Shown here one piece after another: positions 34,791 through 43,518 of a DNA stretch of 64,000 nucleotides (position 1 is the stretch's first letter; every line of letters begins with the position of its first letter). Origin of the DNA: CAVVAL01 sp963742725 (GTDB taxonomy: Bacteria; Actinomycetota; Actinomycetes; Mycobacteriales; Cryptosporangiaceae); assembly GCA_963742725.1 (NCBI GenBank), contig CAVUMX010000003.1, positions 1,364,001 to 1,428,000 of the forward strand, given 5' to 3'. The position numbers and the translations under genes were made by a program. The notes below the pieces were generated by a model. It was not told where the DNA came from. It made no database searches and was given only the letters and a program-made list of their open reading frames with translations.

Positions 34791-36212
34791 GGCGCGGCGG
34801 ACCTTCCCGCTGCTGCGGCGCGGGACGCTGGCCACGAACTCGTACGACATCGGCACCTTGGCCGTGGACAACCGCTCCCGGCAGTGCTCGTCGAGGACCG
34901 TGACGGCCACCGGCACCGACGGGACGACCATCGCGTGCACCGTCTGGCCCAGGTAGTCGTGCGGCCGCCCCGCCACGACGGCGTCCGCCACTTCGGGACG
35001 TTCGAGCAGGACGGCCTCCACCTCGGCCGGGTAGACGTTCGAGCCGCCGACGTTGATGACGTTGCTCTTGCGGTCGACCAGGTAGAGGTAGCCGTCCTCG
35101 TCCAGGTAGCCGAGGTCGCCGACGCTGAAGAAGCCGTCCCGCTCGGCCAGCGGGGGGCCGCCGCCGACGTACTCGGGCTGCTTCGAGGTCGGCGATCCCA
35201 GGTACACCTCGCCGACCTCGCCGGCCGGCCGCTCGTTCCCGTCCTCGTCGAGGATGCGGATCTCGCAACCCGACGGGCGGCCGACGCTGCCGGGCCGCTG
35301 GAGCCACTCGTCGCCGCGGATGACCGTCCGGCCCACCCGCTCCTGGCTCGTGTACACCTCATACACGCGCTCCGGCCCGACCAGGTCGAGCCAGCGCCGC
35401 TTCACCTGCTCGGGGCACGGCCCGGCGCCGTGGTGCAGCGACTCGATGCTGGACAGGTCGTAGCCGTCGAGGTCGGGCACGTCGAGGATCATCCGCATCA
35501 GTGCCGCCACGAGCCGCACGTGACTGACCCGGTGCTCCTGCACGAGCTTCGGGAACAGGGACGGCACGAACCGCTCCATGACGATCACGTGGTGGTCGAG
35601 CGCGATTCCCTGGTACACCGCGTGGAATCCGGTGTGGTACATCGGCAGCGCGACGAGCTGAACCTGCCCGAGCCGCATGCCCTGGGCACGCTCGTGGCCG
35701 GCGAGCCACGTGCCCTGCTCGTACGCCCACGGCCGGGGCCGCATGATCACCCTCGGCTGGCCGGTCGTCCCACCGGTCAGCGACGCGGCGCGCGGAAGTC
35801 CGTCGACCGCCACGGGCCCGTCGCTGTGGCCGCTGCCGTGCCACCAGCCGGGTCGGACGGTCGCCCAGTCGGTGTCGCCGATCGCCACATGGTCACCCAG
35901 CGCGACGGCCAGCGCGGACCGTTCAGCCTCGGACGCGTTCGGGTCGAACGCGACGACCAGCGCGCGGAGCTTCCACGCGGCGATGGTCGCCACCACGTGG
36001 TCAAGGCCCGGCGGCAGTCCTATCGCGACGGTGCTCGCCGCGCTGACGCCGAACTCGGCGAGGCCGCGCGCCGCGACGTTGGTCCGCCGCTCCAGATCGT
36101 CCCAGGTCAACGAGGCGGCAGTGCCATCAGCGGCGACGGACGTCACGGCGGGCTTCGCCGGATGCTCGGCGGCGAGCTGCGCGACGCGCTCGCCGAAGGT
36201 CACTAACGACAA
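34782..36212 (-). CDS. Free-standing AMP-dependent acyl ligase of the biosynthetic cluster
   Basis: A roughly 476-residue ANL-superfamily enzyme. It has the P-loop LTGGTTGQPRV (usual final Lys replaced by Arg), YTSQERVG in place of the A5 motif, GDLGYLDEDGYLYLVDR, NVINVGGSNVYPAEVEAVL, and the catalytic Lys in RRSSGKVRRAEL. It activates a carboxylic acid as an acyl-AMP and passes it to CoA or a carrier protein. It could load the free carrier protein or the first carrier of the C-T-C-A-T-TE synthetase, neither of which has its own adenylation domain. Start: TTG 36212 with GGGGAG 6 bases upstream; GTG 36203 is the alternative. Divergent from the isocyanide-synthase-like gene. Confidence 0.82.
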   Translation of the reverse strand: MSLVTFGERVAQLAAEHPAKPAVTSVAADGTAASLTWDDLERRTNVAARGLAEFGVSAASTVAIGLPPGLDHVVATIAAWKLRALVVAFDPNASEAERSALAVALGDHVAIGDTDWATVRPGWWHGSGHSDGPVAVDGLPRAASLTGGTTGQPRVIMRPRPWAYEQGTWLAGHERAQGMRLGQVQLVALPMYHTGFHAVYQGIALDHHVIVMERFVPSLFPKLVQEHRVSHVRLVAALMRMILDVPDLDGYDLSSIESLHHGAGPCPEQVKRRWLDLVGPERVYEVYTSQERVGRTVIRGDEWLQRPGSVGRPSGCEIRILDEDGNERPAGEVGEVYLGSPTSKQPEYVGGGPPLAERDGFFSVGDLGYLDEDGYLYLVDRKSNVINVGGSNVYPAEVEAVLLERPEVADAVVAGRPHDYLGQTVHAMVVPSVPVAVTVLDEHCRERLSTAKVPMSYEFVASVPRRSSGKVRRAEL

Positions 36213-36241
36213 CAGTGTCTCCCCGCGGTTCGGACGCCGTT

Positions 36242-36276
36242 TTGCGTTATCTCGCAATGTTTGCCAGTTCTCGCAA
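36242..36276. promoter_or_regulatory. TTGCG/CGCAA repeats in the divergent promoter of the biosynthetic cluster
   Basis: TTGCG-TTATCT-CGCAA (36242-36257) is an inverted repeat, and TCTCGCAA occurs again 19 bases later (36269-36276). The region is AT-richer than its surroundings. A TATACC hexamer at 36314-36319 lies 8 bases before the GTG at 36328, compatible with a leaderless transcript. Likely an operator region for the cluster; the regulator is not in the window. Confidence 0.45.
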
Positions 36277-36327
36277 CGGACGTCATCGTTCGGCCGTCCG
36301 TGACCGTTTTCTTTATACCGTAGCCGC

Positions 36328-38547
36328 GTGTCGCTACCAGATTTCGATGACGCGGAGTCAACGGTTCGGGGGGACGGCAGGCGCCCGTCGCCGTGGGGCA
36401 CGTCCACGCGCACCGTCCGCCGGGCCCTGCACGACGACCCGATGCTCCGCATGCATGCCGCCCTCGTTCCCGTGCCCGGCGCCCGCCCGGAGCCGCCGCA
36501 TCCCGACGCCGCGGACGGGTACGTCGCGGTGACCGTCGACCGCCTGCATTGGGACACCGGGCTGGCATCGGGCGTGTTCACCCGACCGACCACATCGGGC
36601 ACCACCGGCGAACAGACGTTGCTGGAGTACTTCGTCCGCCCGCTGCTGCGTGTGTTCCGCGTCTCGCTGGAAGCGTACGGATGGCCGCTGGTCGATCCGG
36701 CGCTCGGCGGCTTCGCGTTCGAGCTGACCCGCGACCATGCGCCCACGGGACGGGTGCTGCTGGCGGGCCCGCCACCGGGGCACGTCGTCCCGGCCTCCCG
36801 GCTGGCCGCGATCGACACACTGGTGACCGCGTTCACGCGGGTCCGCCGCTGGCCGGCGGAGACAGCGGTGCGCCGACTCATCGACGACGTCATCGCCGCC
36901 GAGCTGCGCTACCTCCAGCCGGCGACCGCCGCGGCGCTCGCCGGCGAACCCTGCTGGTCACAGCACGTCCACAGTGTCCCGGTCGAGCAGGAAGCCGCGC
37001 TGGAACGGGTCGTGGCGCGGGTCCGGTCGCGGGCGGCGGCACACCGCAGCGACCGCGCCGCGCCGGCGCCTGTCGTCCGGGTCGCGCACGCCGGTGCCGC
37101 CGCGCCCGCCGGGCTGGCCCGGTTCGGACGGGAGATCTTCCACTTCGGCGCGGAGTTACACGTCGTCCCGCACGGCGCGGCGGGAACCGAACCCGATGTC
37201 GCCGTCGGGCGCGGCGCACCCGTGCGGACGTTCGAGCGGGCGCCGCGCACCTGGCGGGAGCCGTCGTCCCGCGCCCCGCACCTGTCGCAGGCGTCGTCGA
37301 TCGCGGGCCTGCGCCTGGGCGAACTGCGCACGAACCTCGTCAGCGAACGGTTCGCCGTGCGCTGGACGGGCGCCGAGACCGACGCGCTCGTCGCCCGGCT
37401 CGTCGCGGCGGCCGGCGACGCGGCGGACCGCACCGCCGCGAAGGCGCTCGCCACCCACGGCAGCGGGCAGTACTGCGAACTCATCCGGGACGTCCTGCAA
37501 CGCGACCACTTCCGGGGTGGCCGGCGGTCGGACTACTCGCTCGACCACGCGCGCGCCGACCTGCTGCCGACGGTCACCCGGGGTGCGCCCCTGCACGTGG
37601 CGATGCTCATCTTCCCGAACAAGTTCGGGCACAGCCGGCTCAAGGCGGACGGCCTGCTGCCCGACCTCGCCGAACTCGCGACGCTGGCGCGCATCGCCGA
37701 ACTGGTGGCGACGCTGCAGCGTGTCTACCCGCATGGGATCCGGTTCTCGCTGGTCAGCGACGGGGAACACAATCGCCGCCACCCGCATGCCCGCATGGAG
37801 GCCGGGATGGCGACGCTGCGCACGTACGCACGCGCCGTCGCGGGCGACGCCATCGACATCACCGATCTGGACACCGAGGCCGCCGGGTCCATGAGCGACG
37901 ACACGCTCGCGGCGTACGCAAGGGAGAAGGCCCGCATCCGCGCGGAGTACGTGCACCTCTACCGGCACCTCGACATCACCGCCGACCCGGTCGGCGTGCT
38001 CCGCGAGATCGCCGAGGTGGATCCGCACCGGACGTTCGCGGAGATGTTCCGGTCCATCGTCCACTCGGTGCCGGTGCCCGCCGGCATCGACTCGAAGGCC
38101 GTCTACGACGACATCTACGACGTGGGCCGCGAGGTCGACGCGGCCGTGGCCCGGACCCGGCGGGAGATCCTGCGGACCACCTGGGACGACGTCCTGGACT
38201 ACACGTCGGCCTACGTCGCCGACCTGCTCCTGGACCACCGCGGCCAGGCCATGCCCGGCACGTTCTGGCTCACCGCGCGCCAACGCCGCGGCCGGCCCGG
38301 GTTCCGGCCACTCGGCCACGGCCCGACTCCGGCTCACTCCACCGGCGCCGTCGACGCACGCGGCATCATCTGCTGCGATTTCCACGTCTCACTCACGGAC
38401 CAGGGTTTCGTCCCGCTGTACTCGCCCCTGCTCGGCGCGGACCAGCCGTTCGCCATGGTTCCGATCACGGCCACCCGCGTCGGCGCGGACGGCACCAACC
38501 AGCTCGACCCCGACTTCGCTGCCGGGATCAGGCTCCGCCAACGATGA
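36328..38547 (+). CDS. Large protein with C-terminal isocyanide synthase-like (DIT1/PvcA) domain
   Basis: A 739-residue soluble protein. Residues about 420-500 match the DIT1_PvcA pattern: a hydrophobic strand plus FPNKFGHSRLKADGLLPDLAE, then a helix, VYPHGIRFSLVSDGEHN. In PvcA/IsnA this region (FPxKSxN, LPDLAE, YxPG, SDG) binds the amino acid and ribulose-5-phosphate used to make an isonitrile. The KSPN of the true enzymes is changed here (KFGHSRLK), so activity is uncertain. Residues 1-400 are a long unassigned region. The GTG start has no ribosome site but a TATACC hexamer close by. Its stop overlaps the MFS gene start (ATGA), which ties it to the cluster. Confidence 0.6.
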   Translation: MSLPDFDDAESTVRGDGRRPSPWGTSTRTVRRALHDDPMLRMHAALVPVPGARPEPPHPDAADGYVAVTVDRLHWDTGLASGVFTRPTTSGTTGEQTLLEYFVRPLLRVFRVSLEAYGWPLVDPALGGFAFELTRDHAPTGRVLLAGPPPGHVVPASRLAAIDTLVTAFTRVRRWPAETAVRRLIDDVIAAELRYLQPATAAALAGEPCWSQHVHSVPVEQEAALERVVARVRSRAAAHRSDRAAPAPVVRVAHAGAAAPAGLARFGREIFHFGAELHVVPHGAAGTEPDVAVGRGAPVRTFERAPRTWREPSSRAPHLSQASSIAGLRLGELRTNLVSERFAVRWTGAETDALVARLVAAAGDAADRTAAKALATHGSGQYCELIRDVLQRDHFRGGRRSDYSLDHARADLLPTVTRGAPLHVAMLIFPNKFGHSRLKADGLLPDLAELATLARIAELVATLQRVYPHGIRFSLVSDGEHNRRHPHARMEAGMATLRTYARAVAGDAIDITDLDTEAAGSMSDDTLAAYAREKARIRAEYVHLYRHLDITADPVGVLREIAEVDPHRTFAEMFRSIVHSVPVPAGIDSKAVYDDIYDVGREVDAAVARTRREILRTTWDDVLDYTSAYVADLLLDHRGQAMPGTFWLTARQRRGRPGFRPLGHGPTPAHSTGAVDARGIICCDFHVSLTDQGFVPLYSPLLGADQPFAMVPITATRVGADGTNQLDPDFAAGIRLRQR

Positions 38548-39788
38548 GCCGGCGCGACTACCGGCTGTTCCTGACCAGCCAGGCGATCTCGAACCTCGGA
38601 TCGTCCTTCACGGTGTTCGCGCTGCCTCTCCTGGTGTTCCGGCTGACCGGGTCCGCGGTGAACCTGGCCCTCACGACCGCGGCGGGGTTCCTGCCGTACC
38701 TGCTGTTCGGCCTCGTCATCGGCGCCATGGTCGACCGCGTGGACCGCCGGAGGGCGATGATCGCGACCGACATCGCCCGCGCGGTGACGATCAGCGCGGT
38801 GCCGGTGCTCGCGGCATCCGGCGCGCTGACGATCTGGTGGGTGTACGCGATCGCGTTCGTGAACGCCTCGCTCGGCGTCGTGTCGGCGGCCATCGAGACC
38901 ACCGCCATGCCGAGCCTCGTCCCGCGCGAGGCGCTGGGCGACGCCAACGGAAGACTCCGCGCCACGTACGCGGTGTGCCAGGTCCTCGGGCCGCTCCTCG
39001 CCGGCGCGCTGATCGGCGGCGGCCTGCCCGTCACGTCCGTGTTCGCGGTCGACGCGGTCTCGTTCGCGGCGGCGGCGCTGATCATGGCCGGTGTCCGTAC
39101 CCGGCTGAACATCGAGCGGACGGACGCGCGCCGGTCCGTGGCCGCCGACATCCGGGACGGCCTGGCGTACGTCCGCGCGGATCCGGTCCTGCGCGCCGTC
39201 GCACTGCACGCGGCCCTGTACAGCCTGGTCGGCGGTACCGTCCTCACGCAGCTCGTGCTGTTCGCCCACGACCGGCTCGATGCCGGCGGCGCACAGGTCG
39301 GGATCCTCTTCGCGGGCGGGTCGCTCGGCACCGCCGTGGCCGTGTTCGCCGCGGGCCGGCTCGGTCCCCGCCTCTCGTTCCGGGCCGCGACCCTCGGGCT
39401 CATGTTCTGCTGGAGCGGCCTGGTGCTCGGCCTCGCCCTCAGCACCGACTTCTGGGTCGCGGCGGCGTTCTGGACGGCAGCCGCCGGGCTGCCGTCCGCG
39501 TACGCGGTCCGGACCATCACGCTGCGCCAGGAACTCGTGCCAGACCACCTGCTGGGCCGGGTACAGACGATCGCCCAGGTGCTGGCGTGGTCGGCCCAGC
39601 CCGTCGGCGCGCTCGCCGGCGCCTGGGTCATCCAGACCACGGGGCGGATCTCCGCCGTGTACGCCGGCATCGCGATCCTGTTCGCCCTCGTGACCTGGTG
39701 TTTCTGGCTGGGTCCGCTAGGGCGTGCCGATACATCCACAACCGACAGGGCGCTCAGTGGCGCCACGATCACCGGGGGAGAGACGTGA
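38544..39788 (+). CDS. MFS exporter of the biosynthetic cluster
   Basis: A 414-residue MFS_3-type transporter with about twelve spans (start SRRDYRLFLTSQAISNLGSS, inter-helix GAMVDRVDRRRAMIATD). It is translationally coupled at both ends (ATGA with the isocyanide-synthase-like gene, GTGA with the KR-containing synthetase). The likely role is product export or self-protection. Confidence 0.88.
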   Translation: MSRRDYRLFLTSQAISNLGSSFTVFALPLLVFRLTGSAVNLALTTAAGFLPYLLFGLVIGAMVDRVDRRRAMIATDIARAVTISAVPVLAASGALTIWWVYAIAFVNASLGVVSAAIETTAMPSLVPREALGDANGRLRATYAVCQVLGPLLAGALIGGGLPVTSVFAVDAVSFAAAALIMAGVRTRLNIERTDARRSVAADIRDGLAYVRADPVLRAVALHAALYSLVGGTVLTQLVLFAHDRLDAGGAQVGILFAGGSLGTAVAVFAAGRLGPRLSFRAATLGLMFCWSGLVLGLALSTDFWVAAAFWTAAAGLPSAYAVRTITLRQELVPDHLLGRVQTIAQVLAWSAQPVGALAGAWVIQTTGRISAVYAGIAILFALVTWCFWLGPLGRADTSTTDRALSGATITGGET

Positions 39789-42700
39789 CAGACAAGCTCG
39801 ACGAGGTCAGGACCGCGGTTCTGGCCCTACCGCAGGTCACCGACGTCGCGGTGGCGCCGTGGCGCGACCCGTCGCCCCGGCCGGGCCGCCACCTCGCCGA
39901 CCTGCTGCCGCCGGCCACAGCTCCCACTGGCGCGGCTCCGGCCCCCGCCCCGGAGACCGCCGTCGCCGGGCCCGCGACCAGCGAAGCGGGACCGTCCTTC
40001 CTCGACGGTGGGCCACTCGTCCTGCCGGACGACTATCCGCGCACCCTCCAGGAAGCGCTCGCCCGCGCGGCCCGGGACTCCCCGGACAAGGGCATCACCT
40101 ACCTCCTCCCGGACGGCGAGACCAACTACGTCGCCTACCCCCAGCTCCTCGCCGACGCGGAACGCGGCCTGGCAGGGCTCCGCGCGCGGGGGCTCCGTCC
40201 GGGTGACTCGGTGATCTTCCAGTTCGACCAGAACCACGCGTTCATCACGGCGTACTGGGCGTGCGTGCTCGGCGGATTCCTGCCCACGCCGCTCGCGGTC
40301 GCACCGGACTACGAGACCGGCGCCGGCAAGCTCCACAACACGTGGACGCTGCTGGACCGTCCGCTCGTGCTCACCGACCTCGACGCGGCCGAGCTGGCCG
40401 GCACGCTCGCGCGCCAGTGGGGAGAGGACGTCCGGGTCGTCGCGCTGGCCGACGTCCTGGCCGGCGACCGGGACGAGGCCTGGTTCCCGGCAAGGCCGGA
40501 CAGCCCCGTGCTCAACCTGCTCACGTCGGGCAGCACCGGCGTGCCGAAGTGCGTGCGGCACGCGAACCGCAGCATCGTCCGGCGGACGTGGGCGGACACC
40601 GTCGAGAACGGGCTCACGGCGGACGAGGTCACGCTGAACTCGGCTGCGATGGATCACGTGCTGGGCTCGGTCATGTTGCACATCCGGGACGTGTTCCTGC
40701 GGTGCTCGCAGGTGAACGTGAAGACCGAGCTGTTCATCGCCCGCCCGCTGAACTGGCTGGACTGGACCGACCGGTACCGGATCACGAACCTGGGCGCATC
40801 GAACTTCGCGTTCGCGCTGGTGACCGGCTACGCCGACGAGATCGCGGCGGGGACGTGGGACCTGCGGACGCTTCGGCTGGTCTTCAACGGCGGCGAGCCG
40901 GTCGTCAGCCGGACCGCACACACGTTCCTCACGCTCCTGGCACCGCACGGCCTGCCTGCGGACGCCATGGTGCCGGCCTGGGGCATGTCGGAGACAGGGT
41001 CGGGGGTCACCTACGCCCGTATGACGCGCACGGACCTCAGGCAGGGCGTGGTCGTGATCGACCAGGCGTCGATGGGCGGCGACCTGCGCGCCGCCACGGT
41101 GGAGAGCCGCCAGACCGTCACGTTCACGGCGGTCGGCGGGCCCATGCCGGGATGCGTGCTGCGGATCGTGGACGCGGACGGCGAGCTCGTTCCACGCGGA
41201 CGGGTCGGGCGCCTCGAAGTCACCGGCGACACGATGATGACCGGCTACTTCAACAACGAGGCGGCCAACGCCGAGGCCTACACGTCCGACGGCTGGTTCC
41301 GGACCGGGGACCTCGCGTTCGTCTGGGACGACGGCATCGTCATCGCCGGCCGGGAACGCGACCTCATCATCGTCAACGGCGCGAACTACCTCTGCCACGA
41401 GATCGAAGCGGTCGTCAGCGGGGTTCCTGGGGTCGTGCCGACGGGAACCGCCGCGGGCGGCCTGTTCTCGACGGACATCGGCACCGACCGGCTGCTGGTC
41501 TTCTTCGTGCCGGAGGAGGGCACCGACGCCGCCGGGACCGTCCGGGGCATCCGCGCGGCGGTGACCGCCCGGATCGGGATCGCGCCCGACGCGATCGTGC
41601 CAGTGACGGCGGCCGAGTTTCCCCGTACCGAGTCCGGAAAGATCCAACGTGGACGCCTGATCGCCGCGTACGCGGCGGGCGAGTACGCCGCGCGCCTGCG
41701 CGAGCTGGAGATCGCCGAGGAAGGCCCGGACACGCTGCCGGCCTGGTTCTTCACGCCCGCGTGGGAAGCGAGTCCCCTGCCCTCAGGGGCGGACGGCGCG
41801 CTGCTCGTCTTCGCCGACGAACCCGTACCGGGAGCCGTCACCGTGCGGCCGACGGACGGCGAGTCCCGGTTCGACGGGGACTACTGGCTCAACCCGGACG
41901 ACGAGGACGGCTACGCGCGGATCCTGGCGGAAGCCGGGCCGCTCGACGGGATCGTGCACGCGTGGAGCACCGCCGGCGACGCCGAGGATCTGCGCGGCGG
42001 GCTACGGCGCGGGCTGCACTCGGTCGTCCGGCTGGCCCGCGCCATGGGTGAGCGCGACACCGGGCTGGTGGTCCTGACGCGGTTCGACGGCGCGCTCGCC
42101 AACGGCGCGCTCGTCGGGCTCGTCCAGACCATCGCCACCGAACGACCGGCCGGCATCACCCGGCTGATCGACCTGGCCGGCGACGCGTACCCACCGGACC
42201 TGGCGGCCGAGGCGGGCACCCCGGGCGACGTGCTCGTGCGCTACCAGGACGGGCAGCGGTTCGCCGCGCGGCTCGGACCGGCCGCCGACGTGCGGAATGT
42301 CGGCGACCCGTTCCCCACCGGCGGGTGCTACCTCGTCACCGGGGGGCTCGGCGGCATCGGCCGGGAGGTCGCGCGGTTCCTGGTGACCGCTCGCGGCGCC
42401 AGGGTCCTCCTGGCCGGCCGTTCGCCGGCCACGGACCTGCCGGTGGACGTCCGGTACGAGCGCGTCGACGTCGCCGACGCCGACGCGCTGCGGGCCGCCG
42501 TGGAGCGCGCCGAACGGGACTGGGGCCAGCCGCTGACCGGGGTGCTGCACCTGGCCGGGGCATCGCTGCGCGGCCAGATGGACGACCTGGAGGCGCACCT
42601 GGTCGCGCGCGAGCCAACGTGTGCGTTCGAGCGGATGTTCGCCGCGAAGGTGCACGGCACGGTCGCCGCCGCCCGCCTGCTCGACGACCGTCCCGGCGCG

Positions 42701-43462
42701 TTCCTGCTGCTGTTCTCCTCTGTGAACGGGTACTTCGGCGGCACCGGCTTCGGCGCCTACGCGGCGGCGAGCAGCTTCCAGGACGTCTTCGCCGAGCAGT
42801 GGTCGGCCCGGCACGGCCGGGACGTGCAGTCACTGGCGTGGAGCCACTGGACCGACGTCGGCATGAACGTCGGCGGCCCGGCCACGACCGCCGCCACGGC
42901 GCGCGGGTTCCGCCCGATCACGCCGGCCCAGGGCATCGGGTCGCTGGTGGTGGCACGGGCGAGCGGTGACCGTCGCCTCCTCGTCGGGATCGACGCGCGC
43001 AACGCCGACGTGACCCCGCTGCTGGTCGCCGACGCGACCCGGCCCGCCGCGCTCGTCGGCTACGTGGGAGGCGCCGCGCGGTTCGACGCCGTACGGCAGG
43101 CCGCGGCGGACGTCCTTGGCGCCGACGTGCCGGTACTCGTCGCGCCGCTCGCCGAGCTGCCCCGCACCCCGGACGGCGCGATCGACGTCGCCGCCCTGGC
43201 CCGGTCCGCCCGACGGGACGGCGCGGCACGGACGGAACCGCCCGCCCTCGGCCTGGAGGCGGACCTCGCGCAGGTGCTGTGCGACGTCCTCGGCCGCGGG
43301 TTCATCGGGCGTGACGAGAGCTTCTTCGAGGTCGGCGGGAACTCGATGTCGACGATCCTCGTGCAGGACCTCGTCGCGCGGCGACTGGAGCGGAAGCTGC
43401 CGCTGCGGACCCTGTACCAGCACCCGACCGTGCGCGGCCTCGCCACGGCCCTGGCGGGCTGA
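39785..43462 (+). CDS. AMP ligase-KR-carrier synthetase with an apparent split pseudo-Asub
   Basis: A 1225-residue protein. The order is: an N-terminal fragment like the first part of an Asub lobe (about 2-30, VRTAVLALPQVTDVAVAPWR); AMP-ligase core (about 70-510; P-loop LLTSGSTGVPK, WGMSETGSG); its own Asub with catalytic Lys (RTESGKIQRG, about 612-621); ketoreductase (about 680-1060; TGGLGGIG, active-site SSVNG and YAAASSF); a second Asub-like fragment whose Lys is lost (LPRTPDGAIDVAAL, about 1120-1140); and a carrier domain (FFEVGGNSMS, Ser about 1187). The layout matches keto-acid-selecting depsipeptide modules with a split pseudo-Asub. The core lacks an amino-acid-type A4 motif (MDHVLGSVML), so a keto or other carboxylic acid is expected, reduced on the carrier to a hydroxyacyl group. 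Confidence 0.85.
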   Translation: MTDKLDEVRTAVLALPQVTDVAVAPWRDPSPRPGRHLADLLPPATAPTGAAPAPAPETAVAGPATSEAGPSFLDGGPLVLPDDYPRTLQEALARAARDSPDKGITYLLPDGETNYVAYPQLLADAERGLAGLRARGLRPGDSVIFQFDQNHAFITAYWACVLGGFLPTPLAVAPDYETGAGKLHNTWTLLDRPLVLTDLDAAELAGTLARQWGEDVRVVALADVLAGDRDEAWFPARPDSPVLNLLTSGSTGVPKCVRHANRSIVRRTWADTVENGLTADEVTLNSAAMDHVLGSVMLHIRDVFLRCSQVNVKTELFIARPLNWLDWTDRYRITNLGASNFAFALVTGYADEIAAGTWDLRTLRLVFNGGEPVVSRTAHTFLTLLAPHGLPADAMVPAWGMSETGSGVTYARMTRTDLRQGVVVIDQASMGGDLRAATVESRQTVTFTAVGGPMPGCVLRIVDADGELVPRGRVGRLEVTGDTMMTGYFNNEAANAEAYTSDGWFRTGDLAFVWDDGIVIAGRERDLIIVNGANYLCHEIEAVVSGVPGVVPTGTAAGGLFSTDIGTDRLLVFFVPEEGTDAAGTVRGIRAAVTARIGIAPDAIVPVTAAEFPRTESGKIQRGRLIAAYAAGEYAARLRELEIAEEGPDTLPAWFFTPAWEASPLPSGADGALLVFADEPVPGAVTVRPTDGESRFDGDYWLNPDDEDGYARILAEAGPLDGIVHAWSTAGDAEDLRGGLRRGLHSVVRLARAMGERDTGLVVLTRFDGALANGALVGLVQTIATERPAGITRLIDLAGDAYPPDLAAEAGTPGDVLVRYQDGQRFAARLGPAADVRNVGDPFPTGGCYLVTGGLGGIGREVARFLVTARGARVLLAGRSPATDLPVDVRYERVDVADADALRAAVERAERDWGQPLTGVLHLAGASLRGQMDDLEAHLVAREPTCAFERMFAAKVHGTVAAARLLDDRPGAFLLLFSSVNGYFGGTGFGAYAAASSFQDVFAEQWSARHGRDVQSLAWSHWTDVGMNVGGPATTAATARGFRPITPAQGIGSLVVARASGDRRLLVGIDARNADVTPLLVADATRPAALVGYVGGAARFDAVRQAAADVLGADVPVLVAPLAELPRTPDGAIDVAALARSARRDGAARTEPPALGLEADLAQVLCDVLGRGFIGRDESFFEVGGNSMSTILVQDLVARRLERKLPLRTLYQHPTVRGLATALAG

Positions 43463-43481
43463 CCCTGGCCAGCTGACCCGG

Positions 43482-43513
43482 GCGCGGGCGGGGCCCTGCG
43501 GCCCCGCCCGCGC
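43482..43513. terminator. Strong hairpin terminator between the two convergent synthetase genes
   Basis: A perfect 14-bp stem, GCGCGGGCGGGGCC (43482-43495) with GGCCCCGCCCGCGC (43500-43513), and a 4-base loop. It lies between stops at 43462 (+) and 43519 (-). Confidence 0.9.
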
Positions 43514-43518
43514 GCCGG

